From Akebia trifoliata (taxonomy: Eukaryota > Streptophyta > Magnoliopsida > Ranunculales > Lardizabalaceae), in NCBI GenBank assembly GCA_017979445.1, contig JADQWC010000133.1:62001-126000 (forward strand): a DNA stretch of 64,000 bases. Reading direction: 5' to 3'. A model generated the notes under the pieces. That model saw only the letters and a list, made by a program, of their open reading frames with translations, was not told the DNA's origin and searched no databases. Below are positions 1 to 12,069 of the stretch, piece after piece. The translations under genes and the position numbers were made by a program. The first letter of the stretch is position 1. Each line of letters begins with the position of its first letter.

Positions 1-1487
1 ACGAATATTTAGGATTAATTTAAGTTTTGTCGTCAGGAGGTGACTTGCATGTTTATTTACAATTATAAACTGTGTATTGTTATTTATTTTAGGTTGGTGG
101 GCCACTATTGCATGGTAGGAAACTAGATATCCATTCTCAACTCTGTAATGTTAATTTTTATTTGTTTTCAAAAAAAAAATAATATGTATATGTAGCTATT
201 TTGTGAATTATTAAAGAGCTTATGAATACCTAAATTGATAGTCTATCATATCATCTGTAGTAATATATTATCTTGTGATGTACGGTAGGGATAGCCAAAC
301 TTATACGTGGTATGGGATGCGTATAAGAGTAGAGTCACAACTGAAATCCGAGTTCATTCCTATATATCTTTACCAATGAACTTTTAATGTAAAGGTGATT
401 GTATACGAATGGGGTTGTATATTTGAGAATCACATGAACACTTGATAGGCATAAACAAAGATGATTGGTCAGTGATTACTAACAATATATAGTAGTCGAA
501 TGTTCTAACAAATCGAAAATAGACTCATTGCTTACGATCATGTCAAACGATCAACCTGAGCCGTATAAATGGTCAATCAAACGTGGTACATTGCATCGAC
601 CCAACACAAAATCAAAAACTAAAAGTCAATGAAGTGTTGTAACATTATGTCCCAACTATGAGCAATTTAGTCATGAATCTTATTTCTCTAATTCCACTAC
701 TCCACCATTTTGTATTATGTATTTGTTGTCTTATTTTGATATATAAAATGAAATACATGTTTAATATTTTTATTTGATCGATTAAATTTGTATAAAAAGA
801 AAATAATATAGTGAGTACTACTGATTGATGTAACGTGAGTTTTAAAATGTTCAGTTGCTCATATTTGGATATATATACTAGTTAATCGTAGTTTATTCTG
901 TCAAACTTTGCATATGTTAAAATGATTCAGTATGTTTATTCCTTCATGTTAGGAGAGGTTATTGGCAAGAATTGTTTGCTTCCTTACTAGGTAACCATTG
1001 TAACTCGTCTTTTCCTTTTTACGTTTTAGCTCTATAGCTTGCAGTTGGTAAGACGAGCGTCGAATTTGCTAATGATGATCATCTGGTGGGTCAGATAGAC
1101 TACCAGAGTCTGTTACCTGGTGAGTACTAGGACTATACCCCCTAGCGATGTCAGTTAGTCCTGGTTATATTATAGATTTTGGTGGAGTGTCAGGACTTTT
1201 ATTAAAGTGAGAAATTTTTGTATAATCCTATATATTAATTCCTTCTTCCGCACTCTGATCTAGCGTACGTTATTTGATGTATATAGGCTTCTACTATTAT
1301 TTTATTTTGTACATATATATAGATATATAAATATGATGTTATATGTATTGTTTATCAGGTGAAGTAGGTGTTTGAGTGCCTTAGAATGCTAACATAAATA
1401 AAGGAAATCATGCCGAAATTTTGAGGCACCACCTAATACCTCAAGATTTGTCATGGACTTTGTGTTAGTGTTTCGGAGGGTAACACG
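1..1487 (+). mobile_element. Ty3/gypsy LTR L1 (3' part)
   Basis: This is the 3' part of a long LTR. It aligns by eye with the LTRs at 3573-7001, 7211-9957 and 60065-62587; all share the block around 541-620 (text like 'cctgagccgtataaatgg') and the segment near 1020-1130. The LTR end is degenerate ('gggtaacac' where the younger copy has 'gggcgtgaca'). It is followed by a decayed primer site at about 1489-1502 and by leader sequence (1624-1660, 'ctcttctgtgtctagaagtc') that matches the leader of the younger element at 62630. The 5' start lies outside the window. Confidence 0.8.
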
Positions 1488-1808
1488 GATCGTATCAAAA
1501 CATATCATTAGATTCGTATGGGATATAGATCTGCTATGTTTTGAAATATTGGTTGATGTCATAGATATTAGAATGATATTAAGAATCTAATATCCAAATT
1601 CACTAGTAGTTCTATATTGGGATTATGATCTCTTCTGTGTCTAGAAGTCCATAGAGCCTAGTAAGCTTAGGATAAGATTCTAGGTTCATTCTTTAGTAAT
1701 GGAAATGGTGTCAATTACTACGTTCCTAGTTACGGTAGTAATTCATAGTTAAGTAAGAGCGATTTTGGCCTTATTCTGATAAGTGCTTTGTTGTAGATAA
1801 ACACAAGC

Positions 1809-2960
1809 ATGATAAGTGGAAGAGGTAGAGGCTGAGAGAGAAGTCAAACCACAATAAAAGTGAAATAGATTTCATATTAGACCACTGACCCGATAACACA
1901 TCTAATGTTATTCATGAGACAGATGGCTGAGTCTCAGGCCAAGTTTAGAGAGGAGATAATTGCGTCACAGGCCAGGATAGCTGAAGAGGTGGCTTAGTTG
2001 AGGGAGAGCTAGATATCTTCACAAGGGGCAAATACTATTCCACCCCAGGTTTCACCATAGGGACAACTGCCATAGGCCGTATCTTTGAAGAATGAGAGAA
2101 TCTCCTAGCCCAAAGGACAAGTAGGTCCGAGGATGTGGCTGTAGAATTTCCAATAATTACATCTATTGAGATTTGGGGATTTTTCCAATTCGACTGAGGT
2201 CGAGTAGTGGATTTTGAAGACTCGAAAGATTTTAAGTATCATGTAGTGCTCGAAAGATCAGTGGGTGATGGTGGCTACATTCCAGTTAGACGGAGATGCC
2301 AATCATTAGTAGCGTTCCGGGAGGAATGTATTGAGCGATAGACCGTTTGAGTGGGCAGACTTCGAGAGGATGTTTCTCAATGGATTTATATCCGAGACTG
2401 CTCAAGAAATCAAATACTAGGAGTTTTCGAGATTAGTGCTGGGTAACTTGTCGGTTACAGACTATGAGCTAAAGTTCACTAGGTTTTTCACGATATGCGC
2501 CTGAGCTTATTCCGACAAATCTGCAGAAAGCTTGCATATTTTTTTAAGGATTGCAACCCTAACTAAGGGCCAAAATGTTGTTGATTGAGACCACTAGTTA
2601 TAGAGATACGGTCAGTCGAGCTTAGAAAGTTGACCCTGAACTTCTTTTCCTCATAAATCAGATCCGACCAAGAGGCTGATGTATTCGAGGATAAATGCCT
2701 CTATGTCAACATATCTATAGTAATAAGTTCCTCCACCGTTGAGTGTTAGAGCTGTTAAGACTCTAGTGAGGCTAGGTACAAGGGGATCAATCAGGCATAT
2801 TCAAAGACTGCAGGCCCCGGCATACTAATCGTCCACTTAATAGAGACTTATGAAAGTGTGTTTCAAGTATGGTTAGATAGGATATTACATGAGAGATTAC
2901 CCTCCATCACAGCCATAGACAGGGGTATTCCTAGACCCCATGGCAGGGTATATCATCTGA
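1809..2960 (+). pseudogene. Ty3/gypsy gag pseudogene
   Basis: This is a decayed Gag coding region of the gypsy element behind LTR L1. The start (MISGRGRG-) parallels the MAGRGRPGKR- start of the open gag at 62878. A retrotransposon gag domain is visible at about 2340-2560 (FERMFLNGFI, ETAQEIKY-EFSRL, NLSVTDYELKFTRF). A degenerate CCHC zinc knuckle lies at 2858-2902 (CFKYG, then stop, IGYYMRDYP). Several in-frame stops and frameshifts interrupt it. Gag would package element RNA; this copy cannot make it. The family assignment rests on the order leader, gag, knuckle, protease and on similarity to the 62878 frame. Confidence 0.75.
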
Positions 2961-3530
2961 CCTAAGAGAAGGTACCTATTTCTGACAAAGTTTTGGAAGG
3001 TACGGTTTATAGTTATAATGTTAAGACTTTTAGTTTTATTTCATATTGACTCATCTAGATCATATATTTCTGTTAAGATTGCACAATTAATAGAGTTAGA
3101 AATTACTGACACGAGTCAAGTAATGAAATTGTCAATCCCGTTGGAAACTATCAAATAACTCAAAACTTATATAAAAATTGTGTAATTAAAGTAGGGGACC
3201 ATGAATAGATTACTGATCTCACAATACTAGATTTGTGATGATTTTGATGTTATCTTGGGGATGGATTGGTTATTACAGAACCATGTTCATGTTGATTTCT
3301 TCCCTAGATTAGGTGTTTTTAAGAGACCAAGGTATCCTAGGGTCAAGGTTCAGGGATCTAGATATAGAAGATATGGTTCTCTGTACAAACAGTTGGAAAA
3401 TTTGAGAGTGACAGAGATAGAGACATTAATGGAGTTGGTAGAGGTAGTCAAGGAATTAGGGTTTGCTTTTTTAGAAAAAAATCGAGTTAGCTGTTGTGTC
3501 GTGTGATAGAATTCTCGATTGATTTGATGT
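2960..3530 (+). pseudogene. gypsy protease pseudogene (end of gag-pro)
   Basis: This follows the gag pseudogene directly. The aspartic-protease active-site region is recognisable but mutated near 3045-3075 (DSSRSYIS where the family has DSGASHSFIS). The diagnostic downstream motif DFDVILGMDWL is intact at about 3238-3270, inside an 83-codon open segment that ends at 3506. Reverse transcriptase, RNase H and integrase are all missing: the sequence passes within about 60 bases into the next LTR at 3573, so pol was deleted. The word 'cacgataagtaaaata' just before that LTR recurs at about 7079 and may mark the deletion joint. Confidence 0.75.
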
Positions 3531-3572
3531 TATGCATGAGGCCTATTTCTATTACACGATAAGTAAAATAAT

Positions 3573-5659
3573 TTTAACACCCCGTGCTTTTAACTCGTAT
3601 CTCGAAAAGATCAGATAGTATTAATTTGAGGAATATTCTAAAAAGAAAACTTAAAGTAAAGTGCCCGGATTATGCCATGTTCATTTTATTGAAAACCGAC
3701 TTCACCATTAGTTTCAAAACGATCGAAATATATACTTTAGCCTGTAAGTAAGTATGAATTCAAGTTCGGGTGAAGAAGTTAACAAATCCTTGAATTTCAT
3801 GTTGAGCGGGACCCAAAATAAAAAAATTTCGTTAAAGGGAGAATCAGGAAGATTCAACCACACCATTAGAACCGCAACGAAAAATTATTCGAAATGGTAT
3901 ACTCACTTGGCATTTTTCGAGTCCAAATAGTTAAGTTACGATCGAAACTAAAAATTATGAAAAAATTACAAGTATACCCTCAGCTTTTTATAAAAGAAAG
4001 TAAACTTTCTTTCATCCTCATTTGTTTCCCTCTTCTCTAAAGAGCCCAAACATCAGCCTTTTTCTCAACCTTGGGTTCTCGTCTCTTCACCTTAAGATTC
4101 GTTAAGAAAGAAGGACCGTTGAACCCCGACGAAGAAGGCAAAGTTGTCGACTACGGCGATAGCTACAACCTTACCCTCCTTGTTAACCCATTCATGTTCG
4201 TTTTCCTCACCCTCCATAAGAAAAATCAGGAAGTAAGTTAGGGTATCATCAAATTCAGAGCTTCACCTTATTAGTAGAAACTCGTCTTCTAGTGTAGAAG
4301 TAAAGGAGAGTGCCGTCGTCGAAGGAGTTGCAAACCCTCGCTCACTTTGCACCAAACTCAACCCAACATCGACTCTTTTACCACCAACCATGATTATTAT
4401 GCGAGTTCATCACTTTCGACATCTACAAATCAAGTAGGGGACTTTCGATTCTTATTGGTAACTTTAGATTTTGAAATGTGCATTTAGATTTTACAAAACT
4501 TGTTAGTTGTTTGTAAATAGTAGAAATCTTTGCTAAATTTTCAATCCATGATTAGGATTAGAGATTTGATGTTGTTTTATCAATTATAAATGTTGAATTC
4601 GTAGGTAGGTAGAAGGGTTTGAAGAACGGAAGAAGAATCTAAAAATTTGATCGAAAAGGAATCAAAAAATAAATTGCAAAGGGTTCAGTTCTGTTGGCAG
4701 ATGCAGTCGGTCCCACCAACACCTGTTGATGAGCATTTTGTCGGTTCCACCGACAGAATCAACCTTCTGCCACCGACAGAGCAACCTACTGTCATCGACA
4801 GTATTTTTTTCAATCAAAAATCAGACTCTGACTTTTGCATTGCCTATACTGGATTTCCCCACCCTTCATTTCATTAAAAACATTTCTATTTACTTTTTTA
4901 CTTTTCATTAAGTAAATTTCCTCTTTAATTTTTAATTTCCATTTACTTTAAGTTCTTTAATGAAATTAAGATTATACCCCCCATTTCGGAACAATGGGAA
5001 TGATTTCGAGATCCAAATCTCAAAATATCAAAATTCAAATTTTGGTTTCAAAAACAAAACGTAGATTTCGGCGTTTTCGATAAATTTTCAAAATGTAATA
5101 ACATTCGCGTTACCTTGAACTAGACTATGTAATTTATATGGTGTCAAATCTCGTGATCGAGGCTTTCATATCCAAAAACTCGTTTTCAATTTCGAGAACT
5201 TTGAAAAATTGAATTTTCGATACCTAGTCAAATTTTCACTCGCTTTCCTTGTTTTTAATAGCTTTGGTCCCGTGCATCACCGGGACCTCGTTTTGAATAA
5301 ATCTTGATGGTTTTCGATGGAAAGACAAAAAAAATGTCTTTAAAAGATTGAAAATAAATGGTTTGATTTGAAAAGATGAAAAGTGAGAAGGTTGAGAGAA
5401 TGAAAAAATGGGATGAACGGTAAAGTGTCAGAATCTCAATCGAGGGGTGATGTCTGCATTTTACATTGTATGTTGTGTGTAGGTTGGTGAAGGGATATCC
5501 AGGTTATTAATGAAAGGGTTGCATGTTTATTTAAGATTATGTTAGCGCGTGCGCTGAGTACTATTATTTATTTTAGACCGAGGGCCACAGTTGCATGGTA
5601 GGAACTGGATATTCATTCTCAACCCTGTTCTGTGAGTTTCTCTTTTTTTTTTAAATGAA

Positions 5660-5718
<59 letters not shown>

Positions 5719-7001
5719 GCTATTTTGTGAGCTGTTAAAGGATTTGTGAATGCCTGAAGGGATAGTGCGTCACATCATCCTGAGGAGTACACTATCCTAG
5801 GATGTACGGTAGGGACCACCAAGCTCATACGTGATATGGGACGCGTATGAGAGTGGAGTCACAATTGGAATCTGGGTCCATTCCTTTCTTATCTTTACTA
5901 GTAAACATGTATTATAAAGGTGGTCGTATACGAGTGGAGTATTATTTTGGGAATCACATGCACGCCTGATAGGCATAGACAAAGATGATTGTTTAGTGAT
6001 CACTAACAATCTAGTAGTAGTCGAACGTTCTGACACATCGAAAAGAGACCCATTGCTTACGGTCAAGTCAAACGGCCCGCCTGAGTCGGATAAATGGTCA
6101 CTAGTGTGGTAAACACAACGACCGGCCACAAAATCAGTAACTAAAAGCCAAACTTATGTTCTAACATCATGTCCTGACTAGGAACGATCCAGTCGTGAAT
6201 CCCAATGCTCAAATTCTATTACTCCACCACTTGTACTATGTATCTGTTATTATATTTCAAATTATAAACTGCAAAGCATGTCTATTATTTCAATATTGTC
6301 AACTGTATTTTGCATAGAAGGAAAAATGTATAATGAGTATGGATGATTGATGCTATGTGTAACTTTTAAACTATTTAGTTGCTCATCCCTGGCTATATGT
6401 ACCAGTTAATCGTAGTTTCAATTGTAAAACTTGCATGTTTTGAAATGATGCAGTATGATTATTCGATCACGTTAGGTGAGGTTATTAGTAGGAATTATTG
6501 GTGGACATATTGGGTAACTATTATTACTCACCATTTTCTTCCATTTTTTTTAGTTACAGAGCTTGTGCTTGGGGAGGCGAGTGTTGAGCCATCAGTCAAG
6601 GAGCATCTGGTTGGTCAGATCGACGACCAGTGTCCATTACTCGGTGAGCATTTGGATTACTTCCCTTAGGAGTTTGTTCGTCTTAGGAGGTGTACATAGT
6701 ATTTTGAGTCGAGTGATAGGACCATGTTAGAGTGAGGATAAACTTTTGTAATCCTGTATATCTTTATTCCTTTTTGCGCAACTCTTACCTCGCTTATGAT
6801 GTTCGTAAAATTTTTCCGTCTTCCGTTTCTTATTCATGGTTGGTATGTTGCTTTAGACAGGATTGATTGGATTTGATTTATCAAGTTTGAGTTCCGTGAA
6901 ACGCTAACATAAACAGAGGAGACCATGCCAAAATTTTGAGGCACCACCTAGTGCCTCGAGGTGGCCTTGGGATTTGTGTTAGCATTTGACAGGGCGCCAG
7001 A
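3573..7001 (+). mobile_element. Ty3/gypsy long LTR L2
   Basis: The start 'tttaacaccccgtg' matches the LTR starts at 7211 and 48678 and, more loosely, 60065. The end lines up with L1 and L3 through the shared block 'aaattttgaggcaccacc' followed by 'gtgttag'. A TATA-like 'ttttataaaag' lies near 3986. At about 3.4 kb it is longer than L3, partly because of extra sequence around 4570-5000 and a TA microsatellite near 5660-5714. Within the 4690-4810 part, 'caccgacag'-like words recur. An exon-like segment with a conserved peptide is at about 6554-6669. Confidence 0.8.
5660..5714. repeat. (TA)n microsatellite
   Basis: This is an uninterrupted run of about 27 TA units inside LTR L2. The corresponding places in L1 (near 170-190) and L3 (near 8715) carry only short 'aataatgatatgtat' sequence, so the expansion is specific to this copy. 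Confidence 0.95.
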
Positions 7002-7210
7002 ATAATTCACCCTAGGAATTATCGTCTTGAGTAAGAATTTAACTCATAAGATTTTTAACAAGAGTCTTGAGGAAATATCACGATAAGTAAAATATGGAAC
7101 GAGAGGTAGAGATGTTGAATTTTATACAAATATCAACCATAAGGACTATTTGAAGAATAAGATACGATGTTGAAATTTTGAGAAAATTTTTTTTATTACG
7201 GAGGGAAAAA
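7002..7210 (+). mobile_element. Internal remnant before LTR L3, with polypurine tract
   Basis: These 209 bases lie between two LTRs of the same family. They end in the purine run 'ggagggaaaaa' directly before the LTR start 'tgtaaaacccc', as expected for a polypurine tract and 3' LTR. No coding motif and no tRNA primer site was seen, so this is taken as the tail of an element whose body is gone. Confidence 0.55.
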
Positions 7211-9957
7211 TGTAAAACCCCGAGTTTTTTTATTCATATTGCGAGGAAAATAGTGAAATTTTAAGAAAATTCTAAAAGTGGGACTTAAGGTAAAAATTTA
7301 AGATTTTTCTGATCATTTTTAATGAAATCTAACCTTACCATTAGATTCAAAACGTCCAGAAAAACATACTTTAGCGTATAAACACGCTCAAATGCGAGTT
7401 TGAACAGAAAAGTTGTAAAATCCTTGATTTTTGAGTTGGACCAGACTAAAAAAATGAATTTTTGCTAGAGAAAGAAATAATTTTTAAAATCTGACCACAA
7501 CATTAGCTCCACAATGAAAAATTATAAAAAATAAAATATTCACTCGTCACTTTTGGAGTTCGGACGATCGAGTTATCGTCAAATGAAATAATGTCGAAAA
7601 TACTGATTTCACCTTGCCAACTTGTATAAAGAATTTTTAAATGAGAATCACTATTTATTATTTCTCCAACGCATAAAAATTAGCCAACATTTTAAAAAAG
7701 AAAACGTTGATTTTTAACGACTTGTCGTCATCGATACGTCGCAAACGAGATGCCGTCGACGCTCGACGAAGAAGGAAAAAATGTTCGCCGCGTTGAACTT
7801 TATAAATCATCACCATTTTCTTTTCTTTTTCTCTTTTCTTTCTTTTTGTTTCATTGAAAAGCAGTCGAAAATATAATGGGGGTTTCAACCGTTAAAGCTC
7901 AGATCTCATCTATTTCGTGCCCAAATTGTCCTCCGTTGTAGAATGGAAAAATGACGTTATCGAGATCTGTAAAACCACTGAGTTTGATTCAAAAATCAGT
8001 CGTCTCGACGCCAGATCCATTTTGATTTCTACGCACATGCTTTAATTCTATCTCACAGAGATTGGTAAGGGACTCTTAATTTCTATTGATAATCGTAGAT
8101 TGTGAAAATTATATTTAGGATTTTTAACAAAAATTTGTAATGTGTTTAAAAATTATAGATTTTTTTTCATTGTTTCAAATTCACGCTAAGATCTTCCTGT
8201 TTGATGGATTTAATTGTGTTTTATAACAAATTATACATGGATAGGATATTTCACTAAGTTATTTTCATCAATTGGTTATTATGTACTACTCTGATCCCGT
8301 TTTGATCCAAGTTTTGTAATTTTTCAATTTAATTGATAATAATAAATTTCAGAGTTTCAAAAGTATTTTAATATTCAATGAACTCATATTGAGTTGATGA
8401 CTATCGAAAAATGAATATTGTGTTTGAAAGATTGAAAAGTGCAAAAATTGAAACAAAAAGGGGAAAAGGTGATGAAACGATAAAATGTCAGAATCACATT
8501 TGAGGGGTGATGTACGCATTTTACATTGTGATGTTATATGTGGGTTGATGAATGGATATCTAGTTTAATTTACATTATGTAATCATGAGGTGAGTTGCAT
8601 GTTTATTTACGATTATACGCTGTGTATTGCTATTTATTTTAGGCTGATGAGTCACTATTGCATAGTAGAAAACTGTATATCCATTCTCAATTCTATAATA
8701 TTAAATTTTATTTATTTAAAAATAATGATATGTATAAGTAGCTATTTTATGAGTTGTTAGAGAGCTTGTAAATACTTGAAGGGATAATTTGCCATATCAT
8801 CCAGAGTGATATATTATCCTATGATGTATAGTAGGGACAACCAAACTCATATGTGGTATGAGAGTGAAATCACAACTGAAATTCAAGTTTATTCTTCTCT
8901 ATCTTTACTGGTGAACTTGTAATGTAAAAGTGGTTGTATACGAATGGGGTTGTATATTTTGGAATCACATACACTCCTGATAGGCATAGTCAAAGATGAT
9001 TGGTCAGTGATCACTAATAATCTATAGTGGTCGAACGTTTTAACATATCGAAAAGGACCCATTGCTTACGGTCAAGTCAAACAGCCAATCTAAGCCAGAT
9101 AAATGGTCAACCAAACGTGATACGTTCCATCGATCGATCACAAAATCAGGAACTAAAAATCAATAAAATTTTGTAACATCATGTTTCGAGTAGGAGCTAT
9201 TTAGTCGTGAATCCCAACTCTCTAATTTCACTACTCTACCATTGTGTATTATATATCTATTGCCTTATTTTTTTTATATAAAATAAAATAAAATATATGT
9301 TTAATATTTTCATTTGGTCAATTAGATTTGTATAAAAAGAAAATGTTATACTGAGTACTACTGATTGATGTAATGTGAGTTTAAAAATGTTTAGTTGCTC
9401 ATCCATGATTATATGTACCAGTTAATCGTAGTTTATTGGTAGGAATTGTTTGTTTCCTTACTAGATAACCATTGTTACTTAACCTTTCCTTCTTATTTTT
9501 TTTAGCTTCACAACTTGTAGTTGCTAAGGCAAGCATAGAACCAGCAAGCGAGGATCATTTGATGGGTCAGATAGATAACCAGAGTTTGTTACCTGGTGAG
9601 TACTAGGACTGTACCCCCTAGCGACGTCAGTAGTCCAAGTTATATTATAGATTTTAGTGCACTGATAGGACTTTTATAAGAGTGGGGAGTTTTTGTATAA
9701 TCATGTATATTAATTTCTTCTCCTGTACTCTGATCTATCAGACGTTATTAGATGTATATAGCTTTGCACTATTATTTTATTTTGTATATATATATATAGA
9801 TATATAGGATGTTATGTATATTGTTTATTAGGTGAAGTAGGTGTTTGAGTGCCTTGGAATGCTAATATAAACAGAGGAAACTATGCCAAAATTTTGAGGC
9901 ACCACATAGTACCTCGAGATTTGTCATGGGCTTTGTGTTAGTGTTTTGGGGTGTCAC
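7211..9957 (+). mobile_element. Ty3/gypsy long LTR L3, interrupted at its end by element A
   Basis: It starts with TGTAAAACCCCG after a polypurine tract and aligns with L1 and L2 along most of its length (for example 'gaggggtgatgtacgcattttacattg' compared with L2 near 5440). TATA-like 'tgtataaag' lies near 7623. The LTR end 'ggggtgtcaca' is split: element A inserted after 'gtcac' at 9957, and the last base continues at 26719. The downstream host sequence is a LINE fragment. Confidence 0.8.
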
Positions 9958-11599
9958 TGAAAGCGTCATTGATCCGCGGGGTGCGCGGATCCACTTTTGA
10001 CCTTTGAGGTTTGGGAGTCGCCACCTAGTTATTGCGGTCTAGGAACCGAACATCGACTCTAAACGGATAAAAAGAAACTAATCTACGAAAAATAAGAAAC
10101 TAAGTCCGGGGATCACGTTGCAGAATTAGAAGGTGTTAGGCACCAATTCCGCCCGGCAAACGCCAGTCTCTAGTAATTCCTAAATAAACTACATCGCTAA
10201 AAGTCCTAAATAATAAAAAGATTACGAAATTTATACCTTTCCGAAGACAACGTTCTCGTTCCCTCAGATCTGACAGAGTAACTCTTTGTACAGTATTCCT
10301 CGCTTCGTTCTGTCTCCGGATCTGATTTCTAATCTCTGAGGCGAGGTATCTCTTTCTTAGATCTGGGTTCTTTGAATTTATTTATGAATTTTGGGGTGTT
10401 TTTGAAGGGCTTCTAGGTGTTTTTTGAGCTAAAATTGAAGTAGGGGTGTTAGATAAGGAGTTGGGGCTTCAAAATTAGGGTTTATGGGAGGCTAGGGAAG
10501 CTTTTTGACCTACTTCTCTTAGGATTTTTTATTTGATACGAAAATAGGGTGTGAGGACCCCTATTTATAGATTTTTTAAAGTGTTTGTTTAGATAGAATT
10601 AGTGTTTAATTATAATTCTTTTAGTTAGAGTTATATTTTAATTAGAATTATTTTAGGTAGAGTTATATTTTAATTAGAATTGTTTTAGGTAAAGTTATAT
10701 TTTAGTTAGGATTGTTAAATAGAATTATTATTAAATTAGAACTATATTAGGGTTTTGACTTTTTATCTTATTTGATTGACTTTAAGATTTTGACTTTAGT
10801 CTTACTTGATTGACTTTAATTTTTTGGAGAACCCCCCTCTATCATATCTTTAATTCTTTGGACCCCCAAATAGAGGGGTCATTGAATAAATATCTTGGCA
10901 ACCATTAACAATTTTGCCTGAGAGCCTAATTGATCGATTTTTTTGGTTCAAAATTTTAAATTAATTTTATTAATGTTTCACTTTAATTATATAATTTTTT
11001 ATTTATTAATTTCGAAATTTTTAATTATAAAAATTTTAAAATTATCGTTTTGCCCTCGAAGAGGACTTTTTGTGTTTCAAGTCGATTTTTGATGTTCTAG
11101 TATGTTTTATAATCGATTTTTCGTAAGGAATTCAATGGAAATATTGGTTTGTGTCATTTATGATATTTTTTATGTGGAATGGTAGTGAACTTTATGAGGG
11201 GTATTTTCATAATTTTGTTGAATTATATGAAAATTGGCGAAATGATTTATTTGATTTCGATTTGTTGTTTTATGTGTTTGAATGGGTTTTCCTAAGCGTA
11301 ACGTAGGCTCTAGGGATGTTTTAAGGTTAGGGGTATTTTGGTAATTTGGTTATTTTTTAGTGATTTTAATCATGAAGCTTCTTTTTGTCTGAAAAATGAT
11401 GATTTCTAAGCTTTTGGAGTTATATTTTCCTAGCGTAGCGTGGTTTCTAAGTTTTGTCAGTTCGAGATATGTCAACCGGATTTCTGAAACATATCTGATA
11501 ACAAAATAAAGCATTGGGATAAACATCCATCATTGGGAACCTTTGTGATCGGATTGATGAGTTCATTAATCAGGCGTATGCAAAAATGGGGTGTCTACA
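9958..11599 (-). repeat. 3' LTR of element A (Tat-like LTR family)
   Basis: This is a 1642-bp LTR in reverse orientation, from TGAAAGCG to GTGTCTACA. It matches the LTRs at 16262, 24272, 33819, 53724 and 55589 throughout, including 'ttgggagtcgccacctagtt' and the end 'tggggtgtctaca'. The U5 end carries a hairpin, GATCCGCG/CGCGGATC, at 9971-9989. A reversed TATA box (ctatttatag) is near 10560. Confidence 0.9.
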
Positions 11600-11617
11600 G
11601 ATGCCCCTCTTTGGCAG
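11600..11617 (-). other. Polypurine tract of element A
   Basis: Read on the minus strand the sequence is 'ctgccaaagaggggcatc' directly before the LTR start TGTAGACA. The identical tract precedes the 3' LTR of element B at 24254-24271. This is the plus-strand primer for reverse transcription and fixes the orientation of the element. Confidence 0.85.
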
Positions 11618-11942
11618 AGGGTTGAAGCAAACTAGCTAGCAAATCTATTTTCGTAGATAGTGCGATATCCGAAAGTCAAAGCTAGTGACAATTCATTTTG
11701 CAGCCTGATTTAGCAATTCGTCGGGATGTTCAGATCCTTGAGCGTAAAACTCTCCCCGAACTAAAAGGTTGTAAGGTCATTAAGCGAGAACTCTCACTGA
11801 TAGTGTCAGATCCTTGAATTTTAGAAAATTCTCCTTGACTAATGTAACAACTGTGCAAGTGTATGCACTTAAAATCTGAGATAAATTTCAAAGAGTTTAA
11901 GTTGGAACTGAGTAAAATCTGAATACAAAGTGAATATAAATT

Positions 11943-12069
11943 GAGCATAAACTGAGCATAATTTGAGCATAATCTGAGCATAAATTGAGCATAATCTGAG
12001 CATAGACTGAGCATAAACTGAGCATAACTGAGCATAATCTGAGCATAATTTGAGCATAAACTAAGCATA
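11943..12069. repeat. 11-bp tandem array (gagcataaact)
   Basis: There are about 11-12 contiguous copies of an 11-bp unit, gagcata followed by four variable bases (aact, attt, atct). It sits in the 3' non-coding region of element A and runs directly into the 34-bp array, whose unit ends with the same 'ctgagcata' core. Long open frames across it on the minus strand only reflect the lack of stops in the repeat. Confidence 0.9.

Noticed and set aside
5797..6129. 110-codon minus-strand frame in LTR L2
   Set aside because: The same LTR stretch in L1, L3 and G does not show a matching open frame, and it lies antisense to the LTR.
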